DNA from: Clostridiaceae bacterium
GTDB taxonomy: Bacteria; Bacillota; Clostridia; Lachnospirales; Lachnospiraceae
Assembly: GCA_910574345.1 (NCBI GenBank)
Contig: CAJSZV010000006.1
Span: 132,340 to 196,339, forward strand
Length of the DNA: 64,000 bases
Direction of reading: 5' to 3'
Made by a program: the position numbers and the translations under genes. Shown here in pieces: positions 14,818-23,535 of this stretch; positions within the stretch are counted from its first letter, which is position 1; each line of letters begins with the position of its first letter. The notes under the pieces were generated by a model. It worked only from the letters and a program-made list of their open reading frames with translations, was not told where the DNA came from and did not search any database.

Positions 14818-15526
14818 TGGGAATGTCGATAACGTGTCACCGAATGGGAAGTGGGAATTTGACAGCGAAGTGGCGCGGTGCTTTGCAAATATGCTGGAGC
14901 GGAGCATCCCGGACTACCGGAGCATGAGGAGTCTGGTCTATGAGATAGGAGAAAAGTTCATCACTCCCGACACCTGGATCACGGACATAGGGTGCTCTAC
15001 CGGGCTTGCAATAGAGCCTTTTTACGAGAAACACGCGGACGAAAACAAGTATTTCCTCTGTGACAACTCCGCAGCAATGCTGGAGGAGTGCAGGAGTAAA
15101 TTTTCGGTAGGCATCGGGGCCGGTTTTGTGAAATGCGTAAACGGTAACTTTTTTGAAGTGGAAATGCCCCTGGCAAACAGCCTGGTACTGTCCATCCTAT
15201 CCATGCAGTTCATGCCCACATCGTACCGCCAGAAAATGCTGAATGACATATACGACCACATGCTGTACGGAGGGGCGCTTGTCTTTGTAGAGAAGGTAGT
15301 GGCGGACGGAGGGGCGGATGACCTTCTGGTGGATTTGTACTATGAGATGAAGCGCCGGAACGGCTACACGATTGAGAAGATAGTGGAAAAGCGGAAGAGC
15401 CTGGAAAACGTGCTGTCTCCGCTGAAGCCTGGATGGAATGTGGAGATGCTGCACAATGCAGGGTTTAAGGTTGTGGATATGTTCTGGAGATGCCTTAATT
15501 TCTGTGGATGGATTGCCATAAAATAA
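14807..15526 (+). CDS. CmoA-like carboxy-SAM synthase / SAM methyltransferase
   Basis: 239 residues, near the usual length of CmoA. The whole chain lines up with bacterial CmoA as I recall it: WEFDSEVARCFANMLERSIPDY at the N-terminus, DIGCSTG (60-66), CDNSAAML (85-92), a QFM..S.RQ.(M)L..IYD helix, GGALVFVEK, KRRNGY, EKRKSLENV (191-202) and LHNAGF...CLNF...A(I)K at the end. Arg196 aligns with the arginine of E. coli CmoA (Arg199, from memory) that binds the carboxylate of carboxy-SAM. CmoA makes carboxy-SAM from SAM and prephenate for tRNA modification. Here no CmoB follows; the gene overlaps a methyltransferase-like gene instead. Whether it makes carboxy-SAM is untested. Confidence 0.72.
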   Translation: MGSNGNVDNVSPNGKWEFDSEVARCFANMLERSIPDYRSMRSLVYEIGEKFITPDTWITDIGCSTGLAIEPFYEKHADENKYFLCDNSAAMLEECRSKFSVGIGAGFVKCVNGNFFEVEMPLANSLVLSILSMQFMPTSYRQKMLNDIYDHMLYGGALVFVEKVVADGGADDLLVDLYYEMKRRNGYTIEKIVEKRKSLENVLSPLKPGWNVEMLHNAGFKVVDMFWRCLNFCGWIAIK

Positions 15527-15564
15527 CCCAGAAGTAGTACCGCGGAGCGAAGGAGGTGGGCGAA

Positions 15565-16047
15565 GTGTCCAAAACCGAAAAGCCGTGGGAACGCCAGAAG
15601 GGGGAAACCGAGCAGGCATTTGAGGCGTTTGCAATCTACCGGGATTTAGGTCTAAAGAGGTCTAACCATGAAGTCTGCGAGCGGTTGTCTAAGAGTAGAC
15701 AGCTCATTTCACGCTGGAAGTCTAAGTACGGATGGGACGAAAGGGTGAGGGCTTATGACAATGAGATGGAGCGCCAGGCACACGCGGAGGCAGTCAAGGA
15801 CCTAAAGGACATGACGAAGCGCCACACCAAGATTGCTGTTCAGATGCAGAAAAAGGCACTGGAGGCGTTGGAGAAGCTGAAAGTTGAGGACATGACGCCG
15901 AGGGACATCAAGGAGTATATCAAGATTGCTACCGAGCTGGAGAGGCTGAACCGGAGCGTGTCTGCAAGCGATAACGCGATAGACGAGGAGGAGCAGACCA
16001 GGGTGGAGGTCTATATGCCGGAGAAGGAGGCTGACGAGGATGAATAA
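15565..16047 (+). CDS. Terminase small subunit
   Basis: 160 residues. An N-terminal HTH (AIYRDLGLKRSNHEVCERLSKSRQLISRWKSKYGW) for DNA recognition, a central coiled coil (KDMTKRHTKIAVQMQKKALEAL) for oligomerisation, and an acidic C-terminus. It overlaps the large subunit start. GTG 15565 was chosen because it is 9 bases from GAAGGAGG, while GTG 15556 abuts it. It selects phage DNA for packaging. Confidence 0.85.
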   Translation: MSKTEKPWERQKGETEQAFEAFAIYRDLGLKRSNHEVCERLSKSRQLISRWKSKYGWDERVRAYDNEMERQAHAEAVKDLKDMTKRHTKIAVQMQKKALEALEKLKVEDMTPRDIKEYIKIATELERLNRSVSASDNAIDEEEQTRVEVYMPEKEADEDE

Positions 16048-17410
16048 AGTGATACGTCCCCAGAAAGGCCCCCAGGAGAAGTTCCTGGCTACCAGCGCGG
16101 ATATAGCGATTTACGGAGGCGCCGCCGGTGGAGGAAAGACCTATGCAATACTCATGGAGCCGCTGCGGTACATCAACACTAAGGGATATAGGGCAGTCAT
16201 CTTCCGGAAGAATTTCAACCAGATATTTGCATCCGGCGGTATATGGGACGAGAGCCAGGAGATGTACGGAGACATAGCCGGTGCCAAATCCGTGCAGACG
16301 CCAAAATTCCGGTGGTCATTCAAGAGCAAGGCTAACATATACTTTGATTTCCTGGGGAGGGATGCGGATGTTGAGAAGTGGCAGGGTTCCCAGATAACAT
16401 TCATAGGGTTTGACGAGCTGACGCATTTTTCAGAACGCCAGTTTTTTTATATGCTGTCGCGTAACCGCTCCACTTGCGGAGTGAAGCCTTACGTCAGAGC
16501 CACATGCAACCCGGACGCGGATTCATGGGTGGCAAAGTTCATTTCCTGGTGGATAAACCCGGAGACCGGATACCCTATTCCGGAGCGCTCTGGAAAAAAA
16601 CGGTATATGGCGCGTGTGGATGATGAAGTGGTATGGGCCGACACAAGGAAGGAGCTTCTGGATAAAGGCATCAAGGCCGACAAGGTTAAGAGCGTCACAT
16701 TCATAGCAAGCACCCTGGCGGACAATAAAATCCTTATGGAGAAAGACCCAGGGTATAAGGCAAACCTGGAGGCTTTACCTTTGGTCGAGAGGGAGCGCCT
16801 GCTTCACGGCAACTGGAAAATCAAGCCTGCGGCCGGTCTGTATTTCAAGCGTGTACAGATTGGCACAATCCTGGATGCTGTGCCTGATGACATCGTTTCC
16901 ATTGTACGCGGATGGGATCTTGCGGCTACCGATATGGACGAGGACGATGATGCGGCATATACATCCGGCGTTCTTATGGCAAAGAGGAGCAACGGAAGAT
17001 TCGTTGTGATAGACGTGATAAACCAGCAGCTGAAAGCTGGTGATGTCCGGAAACTGGTTAGGACAACATCGGCGGTGGACAATGCCAAATATGGATATGT
17101 GAGGCAGAGGCTACCGCAAGACCCGGGGCAGGCCGGTAAAGAGCAGGCACAAAGCTATATTGAGATGCTGGCAGGATATGATGTGGTTACAAAGCAGGAA
17201 TCCGGTAGCAAGCAGACCAGGGCGGAGCCTATGGCAGCTCAATGGCAGCTGGGATTATTCGATGTCGTGGCTGGGGCATGGAACGAAGCATATTTTAATC
17301 AGCTGGAATCATTCCCGGAAAGCAAGTTCAAGGATATGGTGGATGCCGGTTCATCCGCTTTCAATGAGCTTACCCTGGGGATGGCATTCAATATTGACAA
17401 CCTATTGTAG
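16040..17410 (+). CDS. terL: Terminase large subunit
   Basis: 456 residues. The N-terminal ATPase has Walker A GGAAGGGKT (26-34), an adenine-binding FRKNFNQIF segment and Walker B FIGFDELTHF (Asp125, Glu126). The C-terminal RNase H-like nuclease begins at VRGWDLAATD and continues with VVIDVIN. It drives DNA into the prohead and cuts the concatemer. Length and motif order are normal for the Terminase_6/RNase H-type large subunits of Firmicutes phages. Confidence 0.95.
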   Translation: MNKVIRPQKGPQEKFLATSADIAIYGGAAGGGKTYAILMEPLRYINTKGYRAVIFRKNFNQIFASGGIWDESQEMYGDIAGAKSVQTPKFRWSFKSKANIYFDFLGRDADVEKWQGSQITFIGFDELTHFSERQFFYMLSRNRSTCGVKPYVRATCNPDADSWVAKFISWWINPETGYPIPERSGKKRYMARVDDEVVWADTRKELLDKGIKADKVKSVTFIASTLADNKILMEKDPGYKANLEALPLVERERLLHGNWKIKPAAGLYFKRVQIGTILDAVPDDIVSIVRGWDLAATDMDEDDDAAYTSGVLMAKRSNGRFVVIDVINQQLKAGDVRKLVRTTSAVDNAKYGYVRQRLPQDPGQAGKEQAQSYIEMLAGYDVVTKQESGSKQTRAEPMAAQWQLGLFDVVAGAWNEAYFNQLESFPESKFKDMVDAGSSAFNELTLGMAFNIDNLL

Positions 17411-17428
17411 GAAGGAAGTGAGGACTTT

Positions 17429-19321
17429 ATGGACGATACACAGAAAGCCAGGCTGGAAAAGCAGCGGCAGCTACAGAGAGGCGCGGCCATCATTGAGGGT
17501 ACGCAGGAGCAGTTCCGGCAGGACGGTTACTCAAATATGCTCAATAAATACGGAACCGCGCAGGATAACTCCACCGCGTACACCTACACGCAGGAGCCTT
17601 TTGTCTCTGACATGGAGCTTACCAGGCTGTATGAAGGGAATGGGCTTTTTGCGAAGATTATAGACCGCCCTTCCGAGGAGGCTGTTAAGCATGGCTATGA
17701 TATTGATTTTGGGGATTCTGACGTATCGGAGTATATAGAGGACCGGATGGATTCATTACAGCTGGAGGATAAGTTTGCAACGGCGGAAAAATGGGCCAGA
17801 CTTTACGGTGGCGCGATCATCGTCATGCTGGTGGATGATGGCCGGGGGCTGGAGGAGCCTCTGAACTGGAGCGATGTCCGGAGCATCGAGGAGCTGCGAG
17901 TGTTCGAGAGGGCGGTTGTCCAGCCGGACTACACGAACCTCTACCATTTCAATTTTGCTGACAGCATGGATGGTGATGTGCCGTTTGGAGAGCCGGAGTA
18001 TTACCAGGTATTCAGCGTATATGGCTATTTCGTTGTGCATCAGTCACGGTGCCTGGTATTCCGGAACGGACGCCTGCCAGAACAGACCACGAACACCAAT
18101 TACCGGTATTGGGGCATCCCAGAGTATGTGAAGATAAGAAGTGCTCTCCGGGAGTGCGTAACATCCCACGGAAACGGCGTGAAACTGCTGGAGCGGTGCG
18201 TCCAGGCCATATACAAGATGAAGAACCTCTCTAATATGCTGGCAACGGACGAGGGTGAGGATAAGGCAATCCGGAGGCTCCAGCTGATTGATATGGCAAG
18301 GGGTATTCTGAACAGCATAGCCATTGATACCGAGGGGGAGGACTACGATTTCAAGAATATCACGATGGCAGGGGTGAAGGACATCCTGGATGCTACATGC
18401 AATATGCTGTCAGCTGTTACGGACATTCCACAGACAATCCTATTCGGACGCTCTCCTGCCGGGATGAACTCCACTGGCGAGAATGACATGGAGAATTATT
18501 ATAACATGGTGGAGAACATCCAGAAGGAGAACATGAAAGGCAGCTCCCGGACGGTAATAGACCTCATGCTTATCCAGGGCAAGCGCGAGGGACGGTTCAA
18601 GGAGATTCCCAGGTACAAGGTAAAGATGGCGGCTCTTTGGTCTACGTCCGACAAAGAGCAGGCGGATATATCCAAAACCAAAGCGGATACGGAGCTTGTG
18701 AAAGCCCAGACAGCGCAAATCTACATGGATTCTTCTGTCATTGACCCTTCCGAAGTCAGAAAGAACCTGGCAGCAGAGGGGGAGTTTGAGATTGAGAACC
18801 TAATCACGGAGGATGACCTGGACATTACCGGGGAGGGGATGGAGCCTGGAAACATTCCGGATCACGGCATGGTACCGGCATCCGAACCTGCAGCAACCGG
18901 AGAGGAGGCGGCAACGGACGCGGACGATTTACCAGCCGCTGCGGTCCTGGTTATTCATGACGGGAAAATCCTGGCGGCATCCAGGCGCGGCAGCGAGGGC
19001 ATCTGCGGGCCTGGCGGGAAGGTGGAGCGTGGGGAATCCACCGAGGATGCGGCAAAGAGGGAGGCGATGGAGGAGTTCAACATCATGCCTCTAAATCTCA
19101 TACCGATAGGGATATACGAAAGCCCCGGCGGACCGTATCTTTCATCGCAGATTTTCTTTGCGGATGAATTTACCGGAAAGCCGGAGGCAGATGGTGACGA
19201 GATGCTGGATGCGGCATGGTATACGCTGCCGGAGCTTTACCAGAAAAACCTCTTTCCGCCGTTTGAGAAAAGCCTGGACATTCTCCTGGAGATTCTGAAT
19301 GGGGGCGGTCCGGATGGATGA
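17429..19321 (+). CDS. Portal protein (DUF1073) fused to a C-terminal Nudix domain
   Basis: 630 residues, about 150 longer than a plain DUF1073 portal. Residues ~1-470 match the portal family (LYEGNGLFAKIIDRPSEEAVKHGYDI, ARLYGGAIIVMLVDDG, ILFGRSPAGMNSTGENDMENYYN). After an acidic linker, residues ~503-625 form a Nudix hydrolase with box G530-x5-E536-x7-RE-A-x-EE (544-549); Asn551 replaces the last Gly of the consensus. The acidic catalytic residues are all present. A portal would carry 12 copies of this domain at one capsid vertex. Nudix enzymes cleave nucleoside diphosphate links, so it may destroy a nucleotide signal or a cap; the substrate is unknown. Confidence 0.9.
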   Translation: MDDTQKARLEKQRQLQRGAAIIEGTQEQFRQDGYSNMLNKYGTAQDNSTAYTYTQEPFVSDMELTRLYEGNGLFAKIIDRPSEEAVKHGYDIDFGDSDVSEYIEDRMDSLQLEDKFATAEKWARLYGGAIIVMLVDDGRGLEEPLNWSDVRSIEELRVFERAVVQPDYTNLYHFNFADSMDGDVPFGEPEYYQVFSVYGYFVVHQSRCLVFRNGRLPEQTTNTNYRYWGIPEYVKIRSALRECVTSHGNGVKLLERCVQAIYKMKNLSNMLATDEGEDKAIRRLQLIDMARGILNSIAIDTEGEDYDFKNITMAGVKDILDATCNMLSAVTDIPQTILFGRSPAGMNSTGENDMENYYNMVENIQKENMKGSSRTVIDLMLIQGKREGRFKEIPRYKVKMAALWSTSDKEQADISKTKADTELVKAQTAQIYMDSSVIDPSEVRKNLAAEGEFEIENLITEDDLDITGEGMEPGNIPDHGMVPASEPAATGEEAATDADDLPAAAVLVIHDGKILAASRRGSEGICGPGGKVERGESTEDAAKREAMEEFNIMPLNLIPIGIYESPGGPYLSSQIFFADEFTGKPEADGDEMLDAAWYTLPELYQKNLFPPFEKSLDILLEILNGGGPDG

Positions 19322-20243
19322 AAAGATGCTGAACAAAGAGCTGATGGCGAAAGTCAGCCGGAAGTTCTACGGACATACGAACCTATACAGCAAGTATACG
19401 CCGAAGATTCCGGAGGGCGCGGAACGCGAGTATATCCGCATGGTGAATGAATACACCGGCATCCTCAAAGAGGAGCTGGAGGCGGAGTTCCCTACACTCA
19501 AAGAGATTTACAAGAGGGAGAGGGATGCGGAAGTCCAGGGGCGACGGGAAGATTCGGCAACGGATTTCCTTCTGGCGGTAATCGGCATATTTAACAGAAT
19601 ACGGAACAAAGTAGCTGCTAGGTGTCTTTCCTTCGGCTTGAAGAAAAGGCTTTCGAACCTGGCGCTTATTAACCGGCGGATGACAACCAAAGAATGGGAA
19701 AAGGTCATCCGTACCAGCCTGGGAATAGACATCCGCAAGGACTACTACCTGGGCGATTTTTATTTAGATCAGCTGGCAAAGTGGGTGAGTGAGAATGTGG
19801 ACTTAATCACTTCCATACCGGAGAATACGCTGGATAAGATGAAGGATATTGTCCTGGATGGATTCAACCGCGGGCGCAGGACTACGGACATCGCAAAGGA
19901 CATCCAGCTTGCATATGGCGTGAGCAGGAAAAAGGCGCGGTTCATAGCAAGGGACCAGACGGCAAAACTCAACGGCCAGATTCAACGCGCCCAACAGATG
20001 GATGCAGGAATCACGGAGTATATCTGGAGTGATTGTGGAGATGAACGTGTCCGCAGGAGCCACCGGAGGCTGAACGGCCAGAAGTTTTCCTGGGAAGGGG
20101 AAGGGCCGGAGACCGACAATGGGAGGCACTGTCATCCCGGCCAGGATTTCAACTGCCGCTGCATAGGCAGGCCGGTATTCAACCGGAATACGCTGAACCT
20201 TCCGGTAAAGGAGGACAGCGGAATCAAGGTAACAATCAAATGA
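19314..20243 (+). CDS. Minor head protein, Mu F-like (SPP1 gp7-like)
   Basis: About 310 residues. The C-terminal ~120 residues carry the Mu F domain signature: ARDQTAKLNGQIQRAQQMDAG, YIWSDCGDERVRRSHRRLNGQ and the diagnostic HPGQDFNCRCIGRPVF. These proteins bind the portal and are packaged in small numbers, affecting DNA ejection and head size. Starts at 19299 and 19314 are both possible; ATG 19314 overlaps the portal stop and suits translational coupling. Confidence 0.9.
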   Translation: MDEKMLNKELMAKVSRKFYGHTNLYSKYTPKIPEGAEREYIRMVNEYTGILKEELEAEFPTLKEIYKRERDAEVQGRREDSATDFLLAVIGIFNRIRNKVAARCLSFGLKKRLSNLALINRRMTTKEWEKVIRTSLGIDIRKDYYLGDFYLDQLAKWVSENVDLITSIPENTLDKMKDIVLDGFNRGRRTTDIAKDIQLAYGVSRKKARFIARDQTAKLNGQIQRAQQMDAGITEYIWSDCGDERVRRSHRRLNGQKFSWEGEGPETDNGRHCHPGQDFNCRCIGRPVFNRNTLNLPVKEDSGIKVTIK

Positions 20244-20258
20244 TAGGAGGTATCAGAG

Positions 20259-20516
20259 ATGGAAAACGCTGTGAAAGCGATTTGCCAGGCTTTAGTAGAG
20301 GAGGCCGGATTAGTTATCAGTCACACTGATAAAATCGCTGCTTTAGGCTCCAACGACGCCAGAGCAACGGCGCAGGCGATTGATAGTATGCGCCTGGATG
20401 CGGTGGAGCATATCCAGAATCTCACTCTGGAGCTTACAAGGCTAATCACTTCCGGAGAGGAGCCTGGAGAGGCAGAATCCGGAGAAAAGCCGGAAGGGGA
20501 GGGTGCAGCTGAATGA
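20259..20516 (+). CDS. Small head-region protein
   Basis: 85 residues with a strong ribosome site (ATAGGAGG). A helical N-terminal part (AICQALVEEAGLVISHTDKIAALGSNDARATAQAID) is followed by an acidic tail. It overlaps the start of the protease gene by ATGA. Possibly an internal head or assembly factor; no family recognised. Confidence 0.55.
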   Translation: MENAVKAICQALVEEAGLVISHTDKIAALGSNDARATAQAIDSMRLDAVEHIQNLTLELTRLITSGEEPGEAESGEKPEGEGAAE

Positions 20517-21949
20517 TTGAACCAAAATTGAGGAAAGTGCGGCGCCTGGACACTATCCGGCTGGATAAGGACGATAGGACGTACTTCACAGAAGAAGGGT
20601 ATCTGGTAGACCACCCGATTCTTACATCGTGTGGGATATTTGAATACACAAACCCCGATGGTAGTATTCGGAGGGAATTGCGACTGCCGGAGCATGTGTT
20701 CAACGAGAAATCGCTGGCTACATACAAAGGCAAGCCCATTATCATCACCCACGAGGCAGGCATCGTGAGCAAAGATAATGTGGATAAGGAGCAGATTGGA
20801 ACCATCCTCACAAATGGGTACCAGGACGGAGAGGATGTCCGTGCCGAAATCATCATCCATAATACGGATGCCATGAAGGACAGCGGACTGAAAGAACTCT
20901 CCCTGGGGTACAACCTGGACCTGGTGGAGGAGCCGGGGACTTACAACGGCGAACCTTACGATGCAATCCAGACGAATATTGTCATAAACCACCTGGCACT
21001 TGTGGCATCGGCACGAGCCGGGGAGCAGGCCAGGCTCAACATTGACGGTTCGGACGAACCAGAACTTAAAGGAGGTAAATTGATGGCAAGAGAAACAAGA
21101 AGCCGCGCAGATGGCGGCGCAATGTCACCGGAGGAGCTTAAAAAGGCCATAGAAGCGTATAAGGAGCGCAAGGCCGGTAGAGCTGCCGCCGGGGGCGAGG
21201 AGAAACCGGCAGCTGATGAAGCCGGGGCAGCTATGGCAGAGGCAGAGGAACCCACCGAGGAGCCTGCAACCGAGGAGGAGAAAGCAGCAGACGGAGAAGG
21301 GTGTGAGGAGCCTGCACCGGAGGAGGGGAGTTCTCCTGCCGACATCGCGCAGATGGTGAAAGACCGGCGCGACCGCAGGGATGCAGAGGAAGACCCGAAG
21401 GATGTTGAAGGAGCTATGGGCGTCATCGCACAGCAGGACGAGGACATTGACATGCTCCTGGCCTGCCTGGAGAAGATGATGGCCGATGCGGCAGTGGACA
21501 GCGCGGATAACGCAGACGGCGGAGCCGATGCTGCCGACCAGGCGGACAATGCCGACCAGGAGGATGGTTCCGATGACAAGAGCGGTTCCCTAAACGCGGA
21601 TTCAGCGGATGAAATCTTCCGTCAGCGTTTGAGCATCTGCCGGATCGGTGACAAGCTCCGCATGGACGGCCTGGAGAATAAGAGCATCCTGGAGGGGAAA
21701 AAGGCTATCATCGCCAAAGTCCTTCCGGCCATGAGGCTTGACGGAAAGAGCCGGGCCTATGTGGATGCCGCCTATGACATGGCCGTGAATGAGGTCAACA
21801 AGCGGAAGGATGTTTCCTTCCAGAAAAAGCAGATGGCCGGAAAACCGGCTCCTGCACAGGCAACCAGGGCAGACGGGAATCCTGCCGGTAAAAGCGAAGC
21901 GGCGCAGGCAAGACAGCGCATGATTGATAGAGAAGGAGGTAAGCAGTAA
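20513..21949 (+). CDS. DUF2213 prohead protease with C-terminal scaffold
   Basis: 478 residues. Residues ~1-185 are a DUF2213 domain, a serine prohead protease-like fold, with KPIIITHEAG (His80), DSGLKELSLGYNL and INHLALVASARAG as likely catalytic segments. From ~190 the chain is acidic, low complexity and helical, as expected for a scaffold, with a final folded helical part (FRQRLSICRIGDKLRMDGL...). An internal in-frame start at 21083 would make the scaffold alone. The protease would mature the capsid by digesting scaffold. Confidence 0.85.
   Translation: MIEPKLRKVRRLDTIRLDKDDRTYFTEEGYLVDHPILTSCGIFEYTNPDGSIRRELRLPEHVFNEKSLATYKGKPIIITHEAGIVSKDNVDKEQIGTILTNGYQDGEDVRAEIIIHNTDAMKDSGLKELSLGYNLDLVEEPGTYNGEPYDAIQTNIVINHLALVASARAGEQARLNIDGSDEPELKGGKLMARETRSRADGGAMSPEELKKAIEAYKERKAGRAAAGGEEKPAADEAGAAMAEAEEPTEEPATEEEKAADGEGCEEPAPEEGSSPADIAQMVKDRRDRRDAEEDPKDVEGAMGVIAQQDEDIDMLLACLEKMMADAAVDSADNADGGADAADQADNADQEDGSDDKSGSLNADSADEIFRQRLSICRIGDKLRMDGLENKSILEGKKAIIAKVLPAMRLDGKSRAYVDAAYDMAVNEVNKRKDVSFQKKQMAGKPAPAQATRADGNPAGKSEAAQARQRMIDREGGKQ
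21083..21949 (+). CDS. Nested in-frame scaffolding protein
   Basis: Within the protease gene, AAAGGAGGT (21068-21076) lies 6 bases upstream of ATG 21083, in frame with the long protein. Initiation here gives a 288-residue protein with only the acidic coiled-coil scaffold part (MARETRSRADGGAMS...). The layout matches the nested protease/scaffold genes of lambda (C/Nu3). The ribosome site is as good as those of separate genes in this phage. Confidence 0.65.
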   Translation: MARETRSRADGGAMSPEELKKAIEAYKERKAGRAAAGGEEKPAADEAGAAMAEAEEPTEEPATEEEKAADGEGCEEPAPEEGSSPADIAQMVKDRRDRRDAEEDPKDVEGAMGVIAQQDEDIDMLLACLEKMMADAAVDSADNADGGADAADQADNADQEDGSDDKSGSLNADSADEIFRQRLSICRIGDKLRMDGLENKSILEGKKAIIAKVLPAMRLDGKSRAYVDAAYDMAVNEVNKRKDVSFQKKQMAGKPAPAQATRADGNPAGKSEAAQARQRMIDREGGKQ

Positions 21950-22449
21950 TGGCAGCACAGATGAATTACAGTTTCGATACCCCGAAGGGTGTCGCAGGCG
22001 GCAAAGTAGACCTTGCGTATGACGAGGTAGTGACGAGGCAGAATGAGGAGGCCGATGGCGTCCTCAAATTCGGTATGGCGGCAGCTGTGGGAACGTCCGC
22101 AGGCTCTACGGTCAAGGTTCCGGCCGCTGGCACCACAAAGGCGCAGATCGAGGGCGTTGTTCTCCATGCGGCGAACACGGAGCAGGACATGTCCGGGAAG
22201 GTCATTCTGAAAAAGGATGTATCGGTCGGCATCATGCGTAAAGGGCATGTATGGGGCAGGCTTGCGGCTGATGCGGTTCCCACCTATGCGCAGACGGCCT
22301 ATGTGGTGACTTCCGGGAAAGATGCCGGAGCCTTTACCCATCTGGAGACCCAGGCCGGAGATGGCGGTGAGGCGAACCTGGACATCGGGGCAAAGTTCGG
22401 CAACGCAAGCGATACTGATAATGGCATTGCAGTCATTGAGTTAGGCTAA
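21949..22449 (+). CDS. Capsid decoration-like structural protein
   Basis: 166 residues, beta- and Gly/Ala-rich (VLKFGMAAAVGTSAGSTVKVPAAG, GHVWGRLAADAVPTYAQTAYVV). Lies between the protease/scaffold and the major capsid gene, where the head decoration or stabilising protein of DUF2213/DUF2184 phages is found. Assigned by position and composition; no specific family is certain. Confidence 0.7.
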   Translation: MAAQMNYSFDTPKGVAGGKVDLAYDEVVTRQNEEADGVLKFGMAAAVGTSAGSTVKVPAAGTTKAQIEGVVLHAANTEQDMSGKVILKKDVSVGIMRKGHVWGRLAADAVPTYAQTAYVVTSGKDAGAFTHLETQAGDGGEANLDIGAKFGNASDTDNGIAVIELG

Positions 22450-22469
22450 GAAAAGGAGGAGACTGAACA

Positions 22470-23519
22470 ATGAACGAAAACAAGAGGTACAATCCCGATA
22501 TGCCGTCCGAAGGTTACGACCAGGCGGACTATGAGGCATTGAAGGCATCCAACATTATGCCTACCCTGGTAACCGTAAAGGGGATGCACTTTGACAGCGC
22601 GGAGGATGCGAGTATTTTCTTTGCAAGGGAGCTGGACTATGTAAAGTCCAAGTCCTATGACAAGATTTATCCGGAGTTTACCGCTCTGAACAATTTCCCA
22701 ATCACCCATGAGGTTCCGGAAGGCGCGGAAACCATGACGTATTACAGCTATGAGAAGACCGGATTTGCCGCTATCATCAGCAACTATGCCACCGACCTCC
22801 CCAGGGCTGACGTGAAGGGAGAGCCGACCACGGCATCCGTGAAGTCCATTGGTGACAGCTACGGTTACTCCATCCAGGAAATGAGGGCCAGCCGACACGC
22901 AGGAAAGAGCCTGGACACCAGAAAGGCAGAGGCGGCGCGCTATGCTATCGACCGGACGGCCAACACCATCGCATTTGCTGGTGATAAAGAACATAAGCTC
23001 ATGGGTATGCTGTCCGCTGACAACAATATCCCTCTGTACACGCTTTCTACCGTGGAAGTGGATGGGGCGCAGCATACGGAGTTCAAGTACAAGAGCGCAC
23101 AGCAGATTTTGGATGACATCAATGGCATGTTTGGCTACATGGCGGATATTACCCAGGATGTAGAGAGGGCTGATACCCTGATGCTGTCCTCTGATGTCTA
23201 CATCGACATTTCCACCAGGCAGATTCCGAATACCGGCTTTACGGTGAAGAAATTCCTGCTGGATAACGCGCCGTATTTGAAGAACATCATTTCCGCTCCG
23301 GAAATGTCCGGTAAGAGCAAGTCCACGAACCCTTACGGCAAGAATGTGATGATGCTCTACACCAACAGCGCGGAGAAGTTCTCCCTGGAGATTCCGATGT
23401 CGTTCTACCAGTACCCTCTCCAGAACCGCAACCTGGAGGTAATCATCCCTTGCGAGGAGAGGATTGCTGGCATCATCTTGTATTATCCGCTGTCCGCGCT
23501 TATCGCGGTCGGTGTCTAA
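22470..23519 (+). CDS. Major capsid protein (DUF2184-like, HK97 fold)
   Basis: 349 residues, preceded by AAAAGGAGG. Features of the DUF2184 capsid family include EVPEGAETMTYYSYEKTGFAAIISNYATDLPRADV and a later RYAIDRTANTIAFAGDKEH..GMLS segment, with IPCEERIAGIILYYPLSAL near the end. It builds the icosahedral shell. It follows the scaffold and decoration genes, the normal order in this kind of myovirus. Confidence 0.88.
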   Translation: MNENKRYNPDMPSEGYDQADYEALKASNIMPTLVTVKGMHFDSAEDASIFFARELDYVKSKSYDKIYPEFTALNNFPITHEVPEGAETMTYYSYEKTGFAAIISNYATDLPRADVKGEPTTASVKSIGDSYGYSIQEMRASRHAGKSLDTRKAEAARYAIDRTANTIAFAGDKEHKLMGMLSADNNIPLYTLSTVEVDGAQHTEFKYKSAQQILDDINGMFGYMADITQDVERADTLMLSSDVYIDISTRQIPNTGFTVKKFLLDNAPYLKNIISAPEMSGKSKSTNPYGKNVMMLYTNSAEKFSLEIPMSFYQYPLQNRNLEVIIPCEERIAGIILYYPLSALIAVGV

Positions 23520-23535
23520 GGAAGGAGGAAAGCAC

